The notes under the pieces: model-generated | The model's database searches: none | Told to the model about the DNA's origin: nothing | The model's input: only the letters and a program-made list of their open reading frames with translations | Made by a program: the position numbers and the translations under genes | From: Candidatus Rifleibacteriota bacterium | GTDB lineage: Bacteria > Muiribacteriota > Ozemobacteria > Ozemobacterales > Ozemobacteraceae | Length of the DNA stretch: 64,000 nucleotides | Direction of reading: 5' to 3' | NCBI GenBank assembly: GCA_905236675.1 | Contig: CAJOND010000062.1 | Span: forward strand, 1 to 64,000 | In this document: positions 37,634-46,754 of the stretch, piece by piece | Layout of the letters: each line of letters begins with the position of its first letter | How positions within the stretch are numbered: position 1 is the first letter of the stretch

Positions 37634-38350
37634 ATGAAACTTTCAATCGTTATTCCTGTATATAATGAAAAAAACACTCTTAAAGACATTATTATGAAAG
37701 TAAAAGCTTCTCCTGTTGAAGATAAAGAAATCGTTCTAGTTGATGATTTTTCTACAGATGGAACAAGAGAACTTCTTCAAAACGAACTGTATAAGCTTGT
37801 TGATAAAGTAGTTTACCATGACCACAATCAAGGGAAAGGTGCTGCTTTAAGAACAGGCTTCAAAGAAGTAACTGGAGATTATGTTATTATCCAGGATGCT
37901 GATATGGAATACGATCCTAATGAATATCCTCTTCTTTTGGCCCCCGTAATTGATGGGAAAGCAGATGTTGTATACGGTTCACGTTTTGCTGGGGGAAACG
38001 CCCATCGAGTGCTTTATTTCTGGCATAGTCTTGGCAATACCTTCTTAACACTCTTGTCTAATATGTTTACAGATTTAAATCTTACTGATATGGAAACCTG
38101 TTACAAGCTTTTCAAGCGAGAAATTATTCAATCTATAGATATAGAAGAAAACCGTTTTGGTTTTGAACCAGAAATCACAGCCAAAGTTGCACACATGGGT
38201 TGTAATATATATGAAGTTGGCATTTCATATTATGGAAGAACCTATGCTGAAGGGAAAAAAATAGGTTGGAAAGATGGAGTCAGAGCTATTTATGTAATAC
38301 TAAAATATGCTCTTAAACATAAAAAACTATCTAGACGATTGCGTAAATAA
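37634..38350 (+). CDS. Family 2 glycosyltransferase (dolichol-phosphate mannose synthase-like)
   Basis: 238 aa GT-A fold: [46 protein letters not shown] (DxD-type metal site) and YGSRFAGG. No C-terminal membrane segments, as in DPM1-type enzymes that transfer sugar to polyprenyl phosphate. ATG 37634 is chosen because GGAG precedes it; the in-frame TTG at 37622 overlaps that site. A TATAAT at 37599-37604 probably drives it. Sugar and acceptor unknown. Confidence 0.88.
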   Translation: MKLSIVIPVYNEKNTLKDIIMKVKASPVEDKEIVLVDDFSTDGTRELLQNELYKLVDKVVYHDHNQGKGAALRTGFKEVTGDYVIIQDADMEYDPNEYPLLLAPVIDGKADVVYGSRFAGGNAHRVLYFWHSLGNTFLTLLSNMFTDLNLTDMETCYKLFKREIIQSIDIEENRFGFEPEITAKVAHMGCNIYEVGISYYGRTYAEGKKIGWKDGVRAIYVILKYALKHKKLSRRLRK

Positions 38351-38386
38351 AAAAAACGCCTGCTTTATAGAGCAGGCGTTTTTTTT
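38351..38386. terminator. Bidirectional terminator
   Basis: AACGCCTGCT (38355-38364) pairs with AGCAGGCGTT (38371-38380) around loop TTATAG; A-run on the left and eight Ts on the right make it work on both strands. It closes the glycosyltransferase gene and the convergent lipoprotein gene. Confidence 0.9.
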
Positions 38387-38394
38387 ACTCAATA

Positions 38395-39240
38395 TTATTT
38401 ATTATAATAAACAGTATTTAAAGAAGTAATTTTTATAGGCTGATTACCATATTTATCCGTATAAATTACAGCATATACCAAATTAGCAACATAAGTGGTA
38501 TTAGATTTAAGATTAGATTTACCTTTTTCTGTTATAGTAAAATAAAAGTTATTCCCATCCTGAGTAATAGTATACATATCAGAATACTGACCGCTATACA
38601 ATATTCTAGAACTATTACCAGAAGTAGAACTAAGTCTTATTTCCCAGCTATACAAATTAGTAACATTGCCTAATTCACTAGGCACAACAGCCAATATAGA
38701 ATCACCACTTCTGCTAAGAGTTGCACCACCTTCTTCTATTGGTTGTGGTTCTGGCTGTGGTTCCGGACTATCTGTCCAGATCTTTGGAGCAGCAACAGGA
38801 ACTCCATTGCTTTCCGCAGTTAAAATATTAAATATCTGGTCAAAACTCAATAAAGCATGTGGCTGACTTCCGCTTGCCGCACCACTGTATGCTGTTCTAA
38901 AGAAATCTGCTTCGATATAAAAAACATTGTTATCTATTTGAAGTACAAAATATGCTGTATTACTATTAATAATTGCTTTATCTATATAAGCAGAATAAAA
39001 ATCAAATCCGCCATTACTATCTATATAAGTAAAAGCAACACCGCTAAAAGTTATTGTTTTATTAGTGTTAACAGCTCTATTATTTACAGCTATTGACGGA
39101 ATACCTATTCTCAAAAGAAGAGAATTCATTTCTGAATTACTTCTCCAATAGTCGTAATCATCGTTATTGTTACAGCCTGTAGTAAAAAATGCAGTAGTAA
39201 GGAAAACAAAGGCTAATAAAATTTTGAACAGCTTTTTCAT
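38395..39240 (-). CDS. Lipoprotein of unknown function
   Basis: 281 aa. I place the start at ATG 39240, which gives a clean lipoprotein signal (KKLFKILLAFVFLTTAFFTTG with lipobox TTGC, C23); a TTG at 39276 only adds a non-signal stretch. After the Cys comes an Asn/Asp linker, a beta-rich domain, a PEPQPEP hinge (about residue 160) and a second beta-rich domain of about 110 residues resembling a fibronectin-like fold (LYSWEIRLSSTSGNSSRI). No family recognised. Attached to a membrane by its lipid. Confidence 0.7.
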   Translation of the reverse strand: MKKLFKILLAFVFLTTAFFTTGCNNNDDYDYWRSNSEMNSLLLRIGIPSIAVNNRAVNTNKTITFSGVAFTYIDSNGGFDFYSAYIDKAIINSNTAYFVLQIDNNVFYIEADFFRTAYSGAASGSQPHALLSFDQIFNILTAESNGVPVAAPKIWTDSPEPQPEPQPIEEGGATLSRSGDSILAVVPSELGNVTNLYSWEIRLSSTSGNSSRILYSGQYSDMYTITQDGNNFYFTITEKGKSNLKSNTTYVANLVYAVIYTDKYGNQPIKITSLNTVYYNK

Positions 39241-39406
39241 AGCATCAATAGTCCTTAAAAAGGTATAATTTTCCAATGTAGAATAATATTCTATCGACCA
39301 TTAGATAAAATAATATAAGATAAAAATTTTTTAAATGTTTATTTTTTCTTTTATAAACCTAAAAAATAAATAATAAAGCCTTTGCCCTGTTTAAGTTTAA
39401 AATTCA

Positions 39407-39435
39407 TTGCACGCTTTTGTTAGCTTGTGTATAAT
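39407..39435 (+). promoter_or_regulatory. Sigma-70 promoter of the GGDEF-like/hydroxylase operon
   Basis: TTGCAC (39407-39412) and TATAAT (39430-39435) with a 17-base spacer. The predicted leader is about 75 nt and carries a small ATTAGC/GCTAAT stem before the AGGATAGGA ribosome site. Confidence 0.7.
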
Positions 39436-39516
39436 GTCAAAGATATAGCAACTAAATATAATTAGCAAAGCAAAAGCTAATGCTTATAATATTATAAAAA
39501 AGGATAGGAATTTACT

Positions 39517-40767
39517 TTGAAAGACAAGAAAGATAAAATTATTACAAATGACAAAAAGGGTAACTGGTATCTTTTTGTTAATCTTGTATTAATAGTAGCC
39601 CTTCTAATTGGTATCTGGAAAGATGGTAATGCTGTTTTTGACACAAAAATAGAAACGAGATTTATAATAATTTTCATTATAATTATTAATACTTTGCTTC
39701 TTTTCAAAGATTTTATTCTCGTAAGTCATTCATCTCAAAAAGAAGAATCATCCAAGAAGCGAAAACCAATAAAGAGTTTGAATCCACTTAGGGCATTTGT
39801 TAATTCGACTACTAATGTTGACGATAAATTACTTAAAGACTCCATAGACAAACTCAAAGAAATAAGCGGTTCTGAATACATTGAAATAGTAATTTTAGAT
39901 AAAGCTCAGTCAAAAACATTGGTTTCTACAGGTGACCAGCCTCAATTACTGGCAGGGACACGTTTTACGGTCAACGAAGGAGTTCTTTCCATAAAGCATA
40001 GTGGTCAGTTGGGAACCGAAGAAATATCAAAAAAGACTATGGAATATAGACCGATAAAATTTAAATCTAAACTTACCCGACTAAGATTGGCTATAGTTCC
40101 TTTAAATCTTAGTAATGCAAGATTAGGTCTATGTCTTTTCTTCAGTAGTAAAACTCCATATCTACCTAATATTTCTCTCAACAATGCTGGTTTCTTTTTA
40201 GAATCACTTATCACTATGGTTGAAAATACCCACAACCAAGTAGGCGGTTATAAAGACAAAACCACTGGTTTAATATTGTATAAAAATTACGAAGAATTGG
40301 TAGACAATGAGCTAGAACGTTCAGAACGATACGAACAGGAAATGAGTCTTCTCACTATCAAAATAACAGATTTCGACAAACTCAAAGATAGCGATAAACC
40401 GTTAATAAGTAAAAATATCGCTTCAGCAATGAAACAGTCTCTTAGAAGATTTGATTTAATGTTTTATGGGAAAGAAGCTGGTTCTTATTATGCTCTTCTT
40501 ACAGAAAGCGGAGTAGAAGAAGCTGAAGGTATCGCTAGACGTTTACAGAAAGAATTTAATAAGCTTATAAAGAAGCTTCAATTAGATGATGATATTAAAC
40601 CTATGCTAGTAATTGGTTCTGCAACTTATCAAACAGATGCAACCCACAGCGTCGGTCTGATAGAAAAAAGTGCTGATGCATGCCAGACAGCAATAGAAAA
40701 CAATACTGATTTTAAAGCTTTTTCTGTTAACCAGAAACAAATCAAGAAAACGGAGTCAAAGAAATGA
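39517..40767 (+). CDS. Membrane GAF-like protein with degenerate GGDEF domain
   Basis: 416 aa from a TTG start (39517) backed by AGGATAGGA 8 bases upstream; no ATG is near. Two membrane helices (about 19-37 and 48-66) are followed by a GAF-like sensory domain (about 95-235, LLKDSIDKLKEISGSEYIEIVIL) and a GGDEF-fold domain (about 245-405: DKTTGLILYKNYEELVDNEL, RRFDLMFYGKEAGSYYALL). The signature GGDEF is replaced by KEAGS, so diguanylate cyclase activity is unlikely; it may be a sensor or binder. Its stop overlaps the Fe-S subunit start (ATGA), an odd partner suggesting redox or substrate sensing. Confidence 0.75.
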   Translation: MKDKKDKIITNDKKGNWYLFVNLVLIVALLIGIWKDGNAVFDTKIETRFIIIFIIIINTLLLFKDFILVSHSSQKEESSKKRKPIKSLNPLRAFVNSTTNVDDKLLKDSIDKLKEISGSEYIEIVILDKAQSKTLVSTGDQPQLLAGTRFTVNEGVLSIKHSGQLGTEEISKKTMEYRPIKFKSKLTRLRLAIVPLNLSNARLGLCLFFSSKTPYLPNISLNNAGFFLESLITMVENTHNQVGGYKDKTTGLILYKNYEELVDNELERSERYEQEMSLLTIKITDFDKLKDSDKPLISKNIASAMKQSLRRFDLMFYGKEAGSYYALLTESGVEEAEGIARRLQKEFNKLIKKLQLDDDIKPMLVIGSATYQTDATHSVGLIEKSADACQTAIENNTDFKAFSVNQKQIKKTESKK

Positions 40768-41252
40768 ACACAGACGAAAAAAGGATAGAAATCCAATTTA
40801 ATCTGAATGGTCAAGATGTTAAAACTGAAGTTTTACCAGGAATGACTGTGTTAGAAATGGTTCGTAGAAATTTCAAACTCACTGCTACCAAAGAAGGCTG
40901 TGGTAAAGGAGAATGTGGAGCCTGTTCCGTTCTATTCAATGGTCTTCCAATAAACAGCTGTTTAAAATTAGCAGCTACTCTAACTCCTAAAGATCATATA
41001 GTTACAGTAGAAGGCTTAGCAAATGATGAATTAATGCAAAGAATACAAAAAGCCTATGTAGATGAAGGTGCTGTTCAGTGCGGTTTTTGTATTCCAGGCA
41101 TGACAATAAGTACTTATTCTTTGCTAAAAAAGAATCCAAAACCCACAATGGATGAAATCAAATATGCATTAGCCGGCAATATTTGCCGTTGTACTGGTTA
41201 TCGTAAAATAGAAGCAGCCGTTGCAAAAGCAGCAGAAAGAGGGGAAAAGTAA
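40764..41252 (+). CDS. (2Fe-2S) subunit of a molybdenum hydroxylase (XdhC/CoxS type)
   Basis: Electron-transfer subunit of xanthine-dehydrogenase-family enzymes. It contains the plant-type 2Fe-2S site C46, C51, C54, C66 (GCGKGECGACS) and the second site C106, C109, C141, C143 (QCGFCIPGM, NICRCTGYRKIE). 162 aa is normal. ATG 40764 overlaps the upstream stop; the FAD subunit follows 3 bases after its stop codon. The molybdopterin subunit is missing from this locus. Confidence 0.92.
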   Translation: MNTDEKRIEIQFNLNGQDVKTEVLPGMTVLEMVRRNFKLTATKEGCGKGECGACSVLFNGLPINSCLKLAATLTPKDHIVTVEGLANDELMQRIQKAYVDEGAVQCGFCIPGMTISTYSLLKKNPKPTMDEIKYALAGNICRCTGYRKIEAAVAKAAERGEK

Positions 41253-41255
41253 ATT

Positions 41256-42095
41256 ATGAGTTTTGAATTTTATAAACCGTCAAATATAAAAGAAGCTTCT
41301 GAATTACTTAAAAACCCCGGCTATGTAGCTGTTGTTGGTGGAACCGACACTATCGTTAAAGTTAGAGGTGGTTTCTATAAAGCTCTAAAAGCTTTAGTTG
41401 ATTTAAACGGCTTATTTAGTAACGAAATCAAAGTAGAAAAAGATAAGTGCATTATAGGCAGTGCCTGCGTAATGAACTATATAGCTCATCATCAAGTAAT
41501 TATCGATAATTTCCCTGTCCTCGCCCAGGCTGCTTTATCTGTTGCCGCAGAACAAATTAGAAACGTTGCTACAATTGGTGGAAATGTAGGTAATTCTTCT
41601 CCTGTAGGCGATACTATACCTGCTCTTTATTCTCTTGAAGCTGATGTAAATATTATCAGTGGAGAAGGCAGCAGAACAGTTCCAATAAATGAATTTATTA
41701 CAGGTGTTGGTAGGAACGTTCTCCAACCAGGCGAAATGATAGAATCATTTGCAATTCCTATGAGAAAAACCCAAGGTTCTTTCCAGAAACTCGGTGAACG
41801 CAAAGCCTTATCTATTTCTAAGATTAACTTAGGCCTTTCCTATTGGAACGATGGAAAGCCTCATTATCGTATAGGTATGGGAGCTGTTGCAATTACTGTT
41901 TTAAGAGTAACAAAGGCAGAAGAATTTTTAGAAGCAGCACCTCATCCACTTTCTGATGAAACCATTCAAGAAGCTGCAAAATATGCTGTTGAAACAGCAA
42001 AACCCATAACCGATATCAGATCTACGAAAGAATATCGGCAACAAATGGCTGGAGTTCTTTTAAAACGAGCTCTGCTTGCAGTTAGAGGTTCTTAA
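41256..42095 (+). CDS. FAD-binding subunit of a molybdenum hydroxylase (XdhB/CoxM type)
   Basis: 279 aa. The FAD-binding motifs of the vanillyl-alcohol-oxidase/CO-dehydrogenase flavoprotein fold are present: VVGGTDTIVKVR and RNVATIGGNVGNSSPVGDTIPAL, followed by the CO dehydrogenase flavoprotein C-terminal domain (FQKLGERKALSISKINLGLSY). Co-transcribed with the Fe-S subunit. hutU follows 57 bases later instead of the expected large molybdenum subunit, so the holoenzyme composition is unclear. Confidence 0.92.
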   Translation: MSFEFYKPSNIKEASELLKNPGYVAVVGGTDTIVKVRGGFYKALKALVDLNGLFSNEIKVEKDKCIIGSACVMNYIAHHQVIIDNFPVLAQAALSVAAEQIRNVATIGGNVGNSSPVGDTIPALYSLEADVNIISGEGSRTVPINEFITGVGRNVLQPGEMIESFAIPMRKTQGSFQKLGERKALSISKINLGLSYWNDGKPHYRIGMGAVAITVLRVTKAEEFLEAAPHPLSDETIQEAAKYAVETAKPITDIRSTKEYRQQMAGVLLKRALLAVRGS

Positions 42096-42152
42096 CCCTA
42101 AGCTTTTTCTAAAAAAAATAAATCGAGTAGTTTTGATCAAGGGAGTTTTTTG

Positions 42153-44177
42153 ATGTTAGACAACAAGACAATTGCTTCTGCAATGACCATTAAGCTAGAT
42201 AACGTTTTACCAGAATATCCAAAGTTTGTTGAAGGTATTAGACGAGCACCAGATAGAGGTTTCACTCTGAATCAGCACGAAACAGAAATAGCTCTTAAAA
42301 ATGCTTTAAGATACGTTCCTGAAGAACTACACGAAGCTTTGATTCCAGAATTCTTAGAAGAATTGAAAACTCGTGGCAGAATTTATGGCTATAGATTCAG
42401 ACCAGAAGGCAGAATCTATGGTAAGCCGATAAATGAATACAAGAGCAATTGTATTGAAGGCAAAGCTTTTCAGGTCATGATCGACAACAATCTCGATTTT
42501 GAAGTTGCTCTTTACCCTTATGAACTTGTTACTTACGGAGAAACTGGTCAGGTTTGTCAAAACTGGATGCAATACAGGCTCATAAAGAAATACTTAGAAA
42601 ACCTCGATGAATACAGAACTTTAGTTATGATGTCAGGCCACCCATTAGGGCTTTTCAAATCAAGTCCAAATGCTCCGAGAGTTATTATGAGCAACGGTTT
42701 GATGGTCGGAATGTTCGACAATCAGGAAGAATGGCATCGCGCTATGCAGTTAGGCGTATCTAACTACGGTCAGATGACTGCTGGCGGCTGGATGTATATT
42801 GGTCCTCAAGGCATTGTTCACGGCACTTTCAACACTATTTTGAATGCTGGAAGAATGAAACTTGGCATTAAAGATGAAGACGGCTTGAGTGGTCATCTCT
42901 TTGTCTCTTCTGGTTTGGGCGGAATGAGCGGTGCTCAGCCGAAAGCAGTTGAAATTGCTAACGGAGTCGGCATTATCGCAGAAGTTGATATGTCTAGAAT
43001 TGAAACCAGACACAAACAAGGTTGGGTTTCTTTGATTGCTGAAACTCCAGAAGAAGCCTTCAAACTTGCTGACGAACATATAGAATCTAAAAAGACTACT
43101 TCTATTGCTTTCCATGGCAATATAGTAGATTTGCTTGAATATGCTGTAAATAACAACAAAAAAGTTGAATTGCTTTCTGACCAGACTTCTTGTCATGCAG
43201 TTTATGATGGAGGTTACTGCCCCAAGGGTCTCTCATTTGAAGAACGCACTGAAATGCTTCATAAAGACCCTGCTAAGTTCAGAAAACTTGTTGATGAAAG
43301 CCTTAAAGCTCATTTCAAAGCAATCAAGACTTTAACAGAAAGAGGCACATATTTCTTCGATTACGGTAACTCATTTATGAGAGCTATTTTTGACGCAGGT
43401 ATTAAAGAAATCTGCGCTAACGGTGAAAATCCAAGAGATGGATTTATATGGCCTTCCTATGTTGAAGATATAATGGGTCCATTACTCTTCGATTATGGCT
43501 ATGGTCCATTCAGATGGGTATGCTTAAGCGGTAAACACGAAGATTTAGTAAAAACTGATAAAGCAGCAATGTCTTGTATAGACCCGAATCGTCGTTCTCA
43601 AGACCACGATAACTACGTCTGGATTCGCGATGCAGAAAAGAACTCTCTCGTAGTAGGAACTCAAGCTAGAATTCTTTATCAGGATGCAGAAGGCAGAGCA
43701 AACATAGCTTTGAAATTCAACGAACTTGTAAGAAAAGGCGAAATCGGTCCTGTTATGATTGGTCGTGACCACCATGATACAGGCGGAACAGATTCACCAT
43801 ACAGAGAAACCGCTAACATAAAAGACGGAAGCAACATAATGGCTGATATGGCAACTCATTGTTATGCTGGTAATGCTGCTCGTGGAATGAGCCTCATTTC
43901 ATTGCATAACGGCGGTGGTGTCGGAATAGGCAAATCAATAAATGGTGGCTTCGGTCTTGTTCTTGACGGTAGCGAAAGAATCGACAACGTCATCAGAAGC
44001 TCCATGATTTGGGATACCATGTGCGGTGTTTCAAGACGTGCCTGGGCAAGAAACGAACACGCTATCGAAGTTACGGCACAGTTTAACAAAGCAAAGAACG
44101 GCAATCACGTAACTTTGCCATTTATTCCAAACGAAGATAAAGTAAAGACCGCTGTAGCAGAACTGTTTAAGAAGTAA
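42153..44177 (+). CDS. hutU: Urocanate hydratase
   Basis: Converts urocanate to imidazolone propionate with NAD+ as a tightly bound electrophile, the second step of histidine breakdown. Family blocks: SGHPLGLFKSSPNAPRVIMSNG, NYGQMTAGGWMYIGPQGIVHG, SGLGGMSGAQPKA, IGRDHHDTGGTDSPYRET and LHNGGGVGIGKSINGGFG. 674 aa, the longer form of the family (the Pseudomonas/Bacillus enzyme is about 555 aa). ATG 42153 follows GGGAG; the TTG one codon earlier is unnecessary. hutH, hutI and ftcD are not adjacent. Confidence 0.95.
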   Translation: MLDNKTIASAMTIKLDNVLPEYPKFVEGIRRAPDRGFTLNQHETEIALKNALRYVPEELHEALIPEFLEELKTRGRIYGYRFRPEGRIYGKPINEYKSNCIEGKAFQVMIDNNLDFEVALYPYELVTYGETGQVCQNWMQYRLIKKYLENLDEYRTLVMMSGHPLGLFKSSPNAPRVIMSNGLMVGMFDNQEEWHRAMQLGVSNYGQMTAGGWMYIGPQGIVHGTFNTILNAGRMKLGIKDEDGLSGHLFVSSGLGGMSGAQPKAVEIANGVGIIAEVDMSRIETRHKQGWVSLIAETPEEAFKLADEHIESKKTTSIAFHGNIVDLLEYAVNNNKKVELLSDQTSCHAVYDGGYCPKGLSFEERTEMLHKDPAKFRKLVDESLKAHFKAIKTLTERGTYFFDYGNSFMRAIFDAGIKEICANGENPRDGFIWPSYVEDIMGPLLFDYGYGPFRWVCLSGKHEDLVKTDKAAMSCIDPNRRSQDHDNYVWIRDAEKNSLVVGTQARILYQDAEGRANIALKFNELVRKGEIGPVMIGRDHHDTGGTDSPYRETANIKDGSNIMADMATHCYAGNAARGMSLISLHNGGGVGIGKSINGGFGLVLDGSERIDNVIRSSMIWDTMCGVSRRAWARNEHAIEVTAQFNKAKNGNHVTLPFIPNEDKVKTAVAELFKK

Positions 44178-44180
44178 CGA

Positions 44181-44209
44181 AAAAGCTTGGCTATATGCCA
44201 AGCTTTTTT
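44181..44209 (+). terminator. Terminator of hutU
   Basis: AAAAGCTTGGC (44181-44191), loop TATAT, GCCAAGCTTTTTT (44197-44209): a GC-containing stem running straight into a T-tract, directly after the hutU stop. Confidence 0.9.
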
Positions 44210-44258
44210 GTAGTTATCGTTGTTGGTATTTATTGTTTTTGTTGTTTAATCGAAAGCT

Positions 44259-44360
44259 GGATTGCCAAACATCTGATTGCTACGCAATCAGCCCCCTCAG
44301 TCAGCAAGCTGACAGCTCCCCCACCATTCGTGGGGGAGCTTCTTCGGCTCGCAATGACGA
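44259..44360 (+). repeat. Interspersed palindromic repeat, type A (most complete copy)
   Basis: Order of words: GGATTGCC, the GATTGCTACGCAATC palindrome, AGCCCCCTCAGTCAGCAAGC, TGACAGCTCCCCCACCATTC, GTGGGGGAGCTTCTTCGGCT and CGCAATGACG. The ends GGATTGC and GCAATGACG, and several internal dyads, suggest a folded RNA or DNA structure. Intergenic, between hutU and the Lon-like gene. Confidence 0.75.
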
Positions 44361-44457
44361 TTTAATCAAGGTTAGAAATATTCGTTACTTTGCTAACCTT
44401 CTAATAACAATAACTACAATAAAAACCGACTACAATAAAAACCTTTATTTAAAGTAG

Positions 44458-46308
44458 TTATAGTTTTTGTTGTTGGTTTAAAAATTCAAATCCCAAGACA
44501 AGATTATCCACATCAGAAACGATTTCTATCAGATACCTTTTTAATAATTCTTTATTTGAACTAAGAATCTGTAAAGCCATTTTAGTATATAGGTTTCTGT
44601 AAATTGTAGATTTCCAGACTACTGGCTGGAATAATGAGTTTATATCTTTTCCAAAACAGAATGTTCTGATAAATTCGTATAAAAACTGCTTCAAATCATC
44701 AATATCGCCATTATAATTTATTTGCGGCTCTGTAGACTTTTTAACTTTTTCAGTAATATCTATTAAGTTCAAAGAACCGTCAAAGAAAAGACCCCTTTCG
44801 TCAGCTAAAGCTGACACTTCCCCCAACAGCTTAAGCTTTGGGGGAAGTTCTTTAAGATACTCCTCCCAAACTTTTGCTATATCAACATTTTGAGTGAAAA
44901 AGTTGTCTTTATTTTTTATAAAAAATTCAATCGCAATATTTATTTCACTTACTACGACAATATTATCTTTATTAAAAATCCCCCTGTCACCGATTGCTAC
45001 GCAATCAGCCCCTTCAGTCGAGCTATCGCTCGCCAGCTTCCCCACCATTTCCTTACAGGATAAACGTGGGGCAGCATCTTCGTGACAGCTCCCCCACCAT
45101 TCCCTTACAGGGTAAACGTTGGGGAGCTTCTTCTGCTCGCAACAACGGTTTGGGCAATGGCTATCGTTTGCTAAAACAATCCCCTTATCTCTTTTCTCTA
45201 ATCTCTTATCTCTAACTAATTGCCAACAAAAATGGTCTTCAGAACAAACATTAATATTCTTATATTTGCAGTATTCCTCCTTAAAAACTTTGAGCTTATC
45301 TAGTTTTTCCTCGAAATTACCTTTTATTATCTTTTTCCATTCTATAGGATTTTCATAAGCACTAGTTCTAAAATAATCAGCAAACATCTCTGAACCAGGT
45401 TTTTCTGTTTCTTCCTCCACCCAAAGCTTAACAACTCTTATATTTCTATTTTTATCCGTCAATAAACCAAGCCACTCAAAAACATCTTTAATATTATCAA
45501 AAAACAATATTTTATCTTTATTTGGCAAAGATTTTAATTGCTCAAACAATTCTTCTTCATTTCCTTTAGGGAAAAGAACATAATCAAAACCCATATTATA
45601 AGCAGCTTCTAGTTTTATCTCCGCTTTATCTATAGGCAAAACTTCACCATTATCTGAAACTATACCAGTAGCACAGATTGACGGCATATCATATTTTTGA
45701 AAACTGTTTTTGTTCCATTCACACCAAATCTGCATTACAAGGCTTAGCAAGTAAGAATCACCTTTTATTTCTTGAAAATAAGCTAATTGAGGCAAAAAAT
45801 ACATACCTCTATTTCTATATTCAATAGAAGTAAAATTATAAATAATTTCAAAAATATGATTACAACTATCTTTAAACTTATCTATTCCCTTTGTACCAAT
45901 ATCATCAATAGCCTCTAGAACACTTCTAATATCATATCTAGAAAAACTGACTAATGGGTAATTTATATCGTCTTCATATTCATTTACCGCAGGAAAAACT
46001 ATTCCTGGCAATAATTTCCTTGGTTTTGCAATTAATTCTAGAATTTCTTCATAATCAGCAAATATATTCTCTAGACATCCTTTTTTATAATAATTGCTAT
46101 TAATAACTTTTTTCAAACGATTATATTCTTTTTGGTAAACATCTATAGTCTCAGGAGAAGGTTCAATGGCAAAAAATCTTGTGGGGCGAGATTCCCAAAA
46201 TGGTTTATCTGAATGACATTTATATTCTGCTTCAACTATGCTTATAAATTCTTCATTAACTCTTTGAAGCCACTTTGCTTGAAATTTATTACTTAATGGC
46301 AAATTCAA
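44458..46308 (-). CDS. Lon-like (S16) serine protease domain protein
   Basis: 616 aa, cytoplasmic, without an AAA+ domain. Residues about 110-290 resemble the Lon proteolytic domain: IKGDSYLLSLVM carries a Ser (S185) where Lon has its nucleophile, and ICATGIVSDNGEVLPIDKAE followed by IKLEAAYNMGFDYVLFPKGN matches the Lon block around the catalytic lysine, with K232 at the equivalent place (47 residues after S185; 43 in E. coli Lon). The C-terminal half is unrecognised, and about residues 364-444 and 487-506 are encoded by interspersed repeats, so the protein is partly built from non-coding repeats. Last gene of a string with 46289-47835, overlapping its neighbour by 20 bases. Function in the cell unknown; a regulated protease is the likeliest role. 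Confidence 0.6.
   Translation of the reverse strand: MNLPLSNKFQAKWLQRVNEEFISIVEAEYKCHSDKPFWESRPTRFFAIEPSPETIDVYQKEYNRLKKVINSNYYKKGCLENIFADYEEILELIAKPRKLLPGIVFPAVNEYEDDINYPLVSFSRYDIRSVLEAIDDIGTKGIDKFKDSCNHIFEIIYNFTSIEYRNRGMYFLPQLAYFQEIKGDSYLLSLVMQIWCEWNKNSFQKYDMPSICATGIVSDNGEVLPIDKAEIKLEAAYNMGFDYVLFPKGNEEELFEQLKSLPNKDKILFFDNIKDVFEWLGLLTDKNRNIRVVKLWVEEETEKPGSEMFADYFRTSAYENPIEWKKIIKGNFEEKLDKLKVFKEEYCKYKNINVCSEDHFCWQLVRDKRLEKRDKGIVLANDSHCPNRCCEQKKLPNVYPVREWWGSCHEDAAPRLSCKEMVGKLASDSSTEGADCVAIGDRGIFNKDNIVVVSEINIAIEFFIKNKDNFFTQNVDIAKVWEEYLKELPPKLKLLGEVSALADERGLFFDGSLNLIDITEKVKKSTEPQINYNGDIDDLKQFLYEFIRTFCFGKDINSLFQPVVWKSTIYRNLYTKMALQILSSNKELLKRYLIEIVSDVDNLVLGFEFLNQQQKL
44791..44848. repeat. Repeat-derived segment inside the Lon-like CDS
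   Basis: CCCCTTTCGTCAGCTAAAGC, then TGACACTTCCCCCAACAGCT and TTGGGGGAAG: a type A-like core (CGTCAGC...GCTGAC dyad and CCCCCAA/TTGGGGG stem) read in frame as about 20 residues near 487-506 of the protein. Confidence 0.65.
44978..45150. repeat. Type B/A repeat cluster inside the Lon-like CDS
   Basis: Starts with the type B word AATCCCCCTGTCACC, then GATTGCTACGCAATCAGCCC, a CGAGCTATCGCTCG dyad, two CCCCACCATT...ACGTGGGG-type stems and the GGGGAGCTTCTTCTGCTCGC end. The whole block is open in the Lon-like frame (about residues 387-444) and the purine/pyrimidine word sequence at 45180-45220 extends it. Confidence 0.75.
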
Positions 46309-46702
46309 AATCTCTGATACCTTTTAAAATACTTTCACTCAAAACAAGTTTTCCGCTTTGATTTGAATGAAAAATCTTTTCTTCGTTATTATCATAAGTA
46401 ATCTTTAAATCAAAAGCTTTTCTATCGTAAGAAGCAATAGTAAACTCTTTGTTATTAGCTAGTTTTAATACATAGTATCTAGCTTTGTCTTTTTTAAGAT
46501 ACTTATCAAGAGTATCATAAATATCATTTGTTGCAGCCGCCATAGCAAGTTCTTCGTTTGCAAAATTAGGGAAAAACGATTCCGCTAAAGAACCAATATT
46601 ATCTGTTAATGATTCAAGCATATCAGCAAAGCTGAATGAATAAACTTTTGCCTTAGCTTTTTCTTCTGCAATTATTTTTCTTATAACAGAAGCTGAAAGC
46701 AA
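46289..46702 (-). CDS. Unknown protein, probable frameshifted C-terminal part of the upstream gene
   Basis: 137 residues from a TTG with no ribosome site. The frame is open further upstream (to about 46790) and encodes natural-looking sequence there (ASAKISKSVFIFRETEKSKADL), which implies that translation really comes from the 193-aa ORF. Removing one base from the T4 run at 46772-46775 (A4 on the coding strand) joins the two into about 348 residues. Helical N-part, small beta domain (YYVLKLANNKEFTIASYDRK). Family not recognised. Overlaps the Lon-like gene by 20 bases. Confidence 0.5.
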   Translation of the reverse strand: MLSASVIRKIIAEEKAKAKVYSFSFADMLESLTDNIGSLAESFFPNFANEELAMAAATNDIYDTLDKYLKKDKARYYVLKLANNKEFTIASYDRKAFDLKITYDNNEEKIFHSNQSGKLVLSESILKGIRDFEFAIK

Positions 46703-46754
46703 ATCAGCTTTAGATTTTTCTGTTTCTCTGAAAATAAAAACAGATTTGCTAATC

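Noticed and set aside
39241-39276. TTG start upstream of the lipoprotein
   Set aside because: It would put twelve non-signal residues before a complete lipoprotein signal peptide beginning at ATG 39240.
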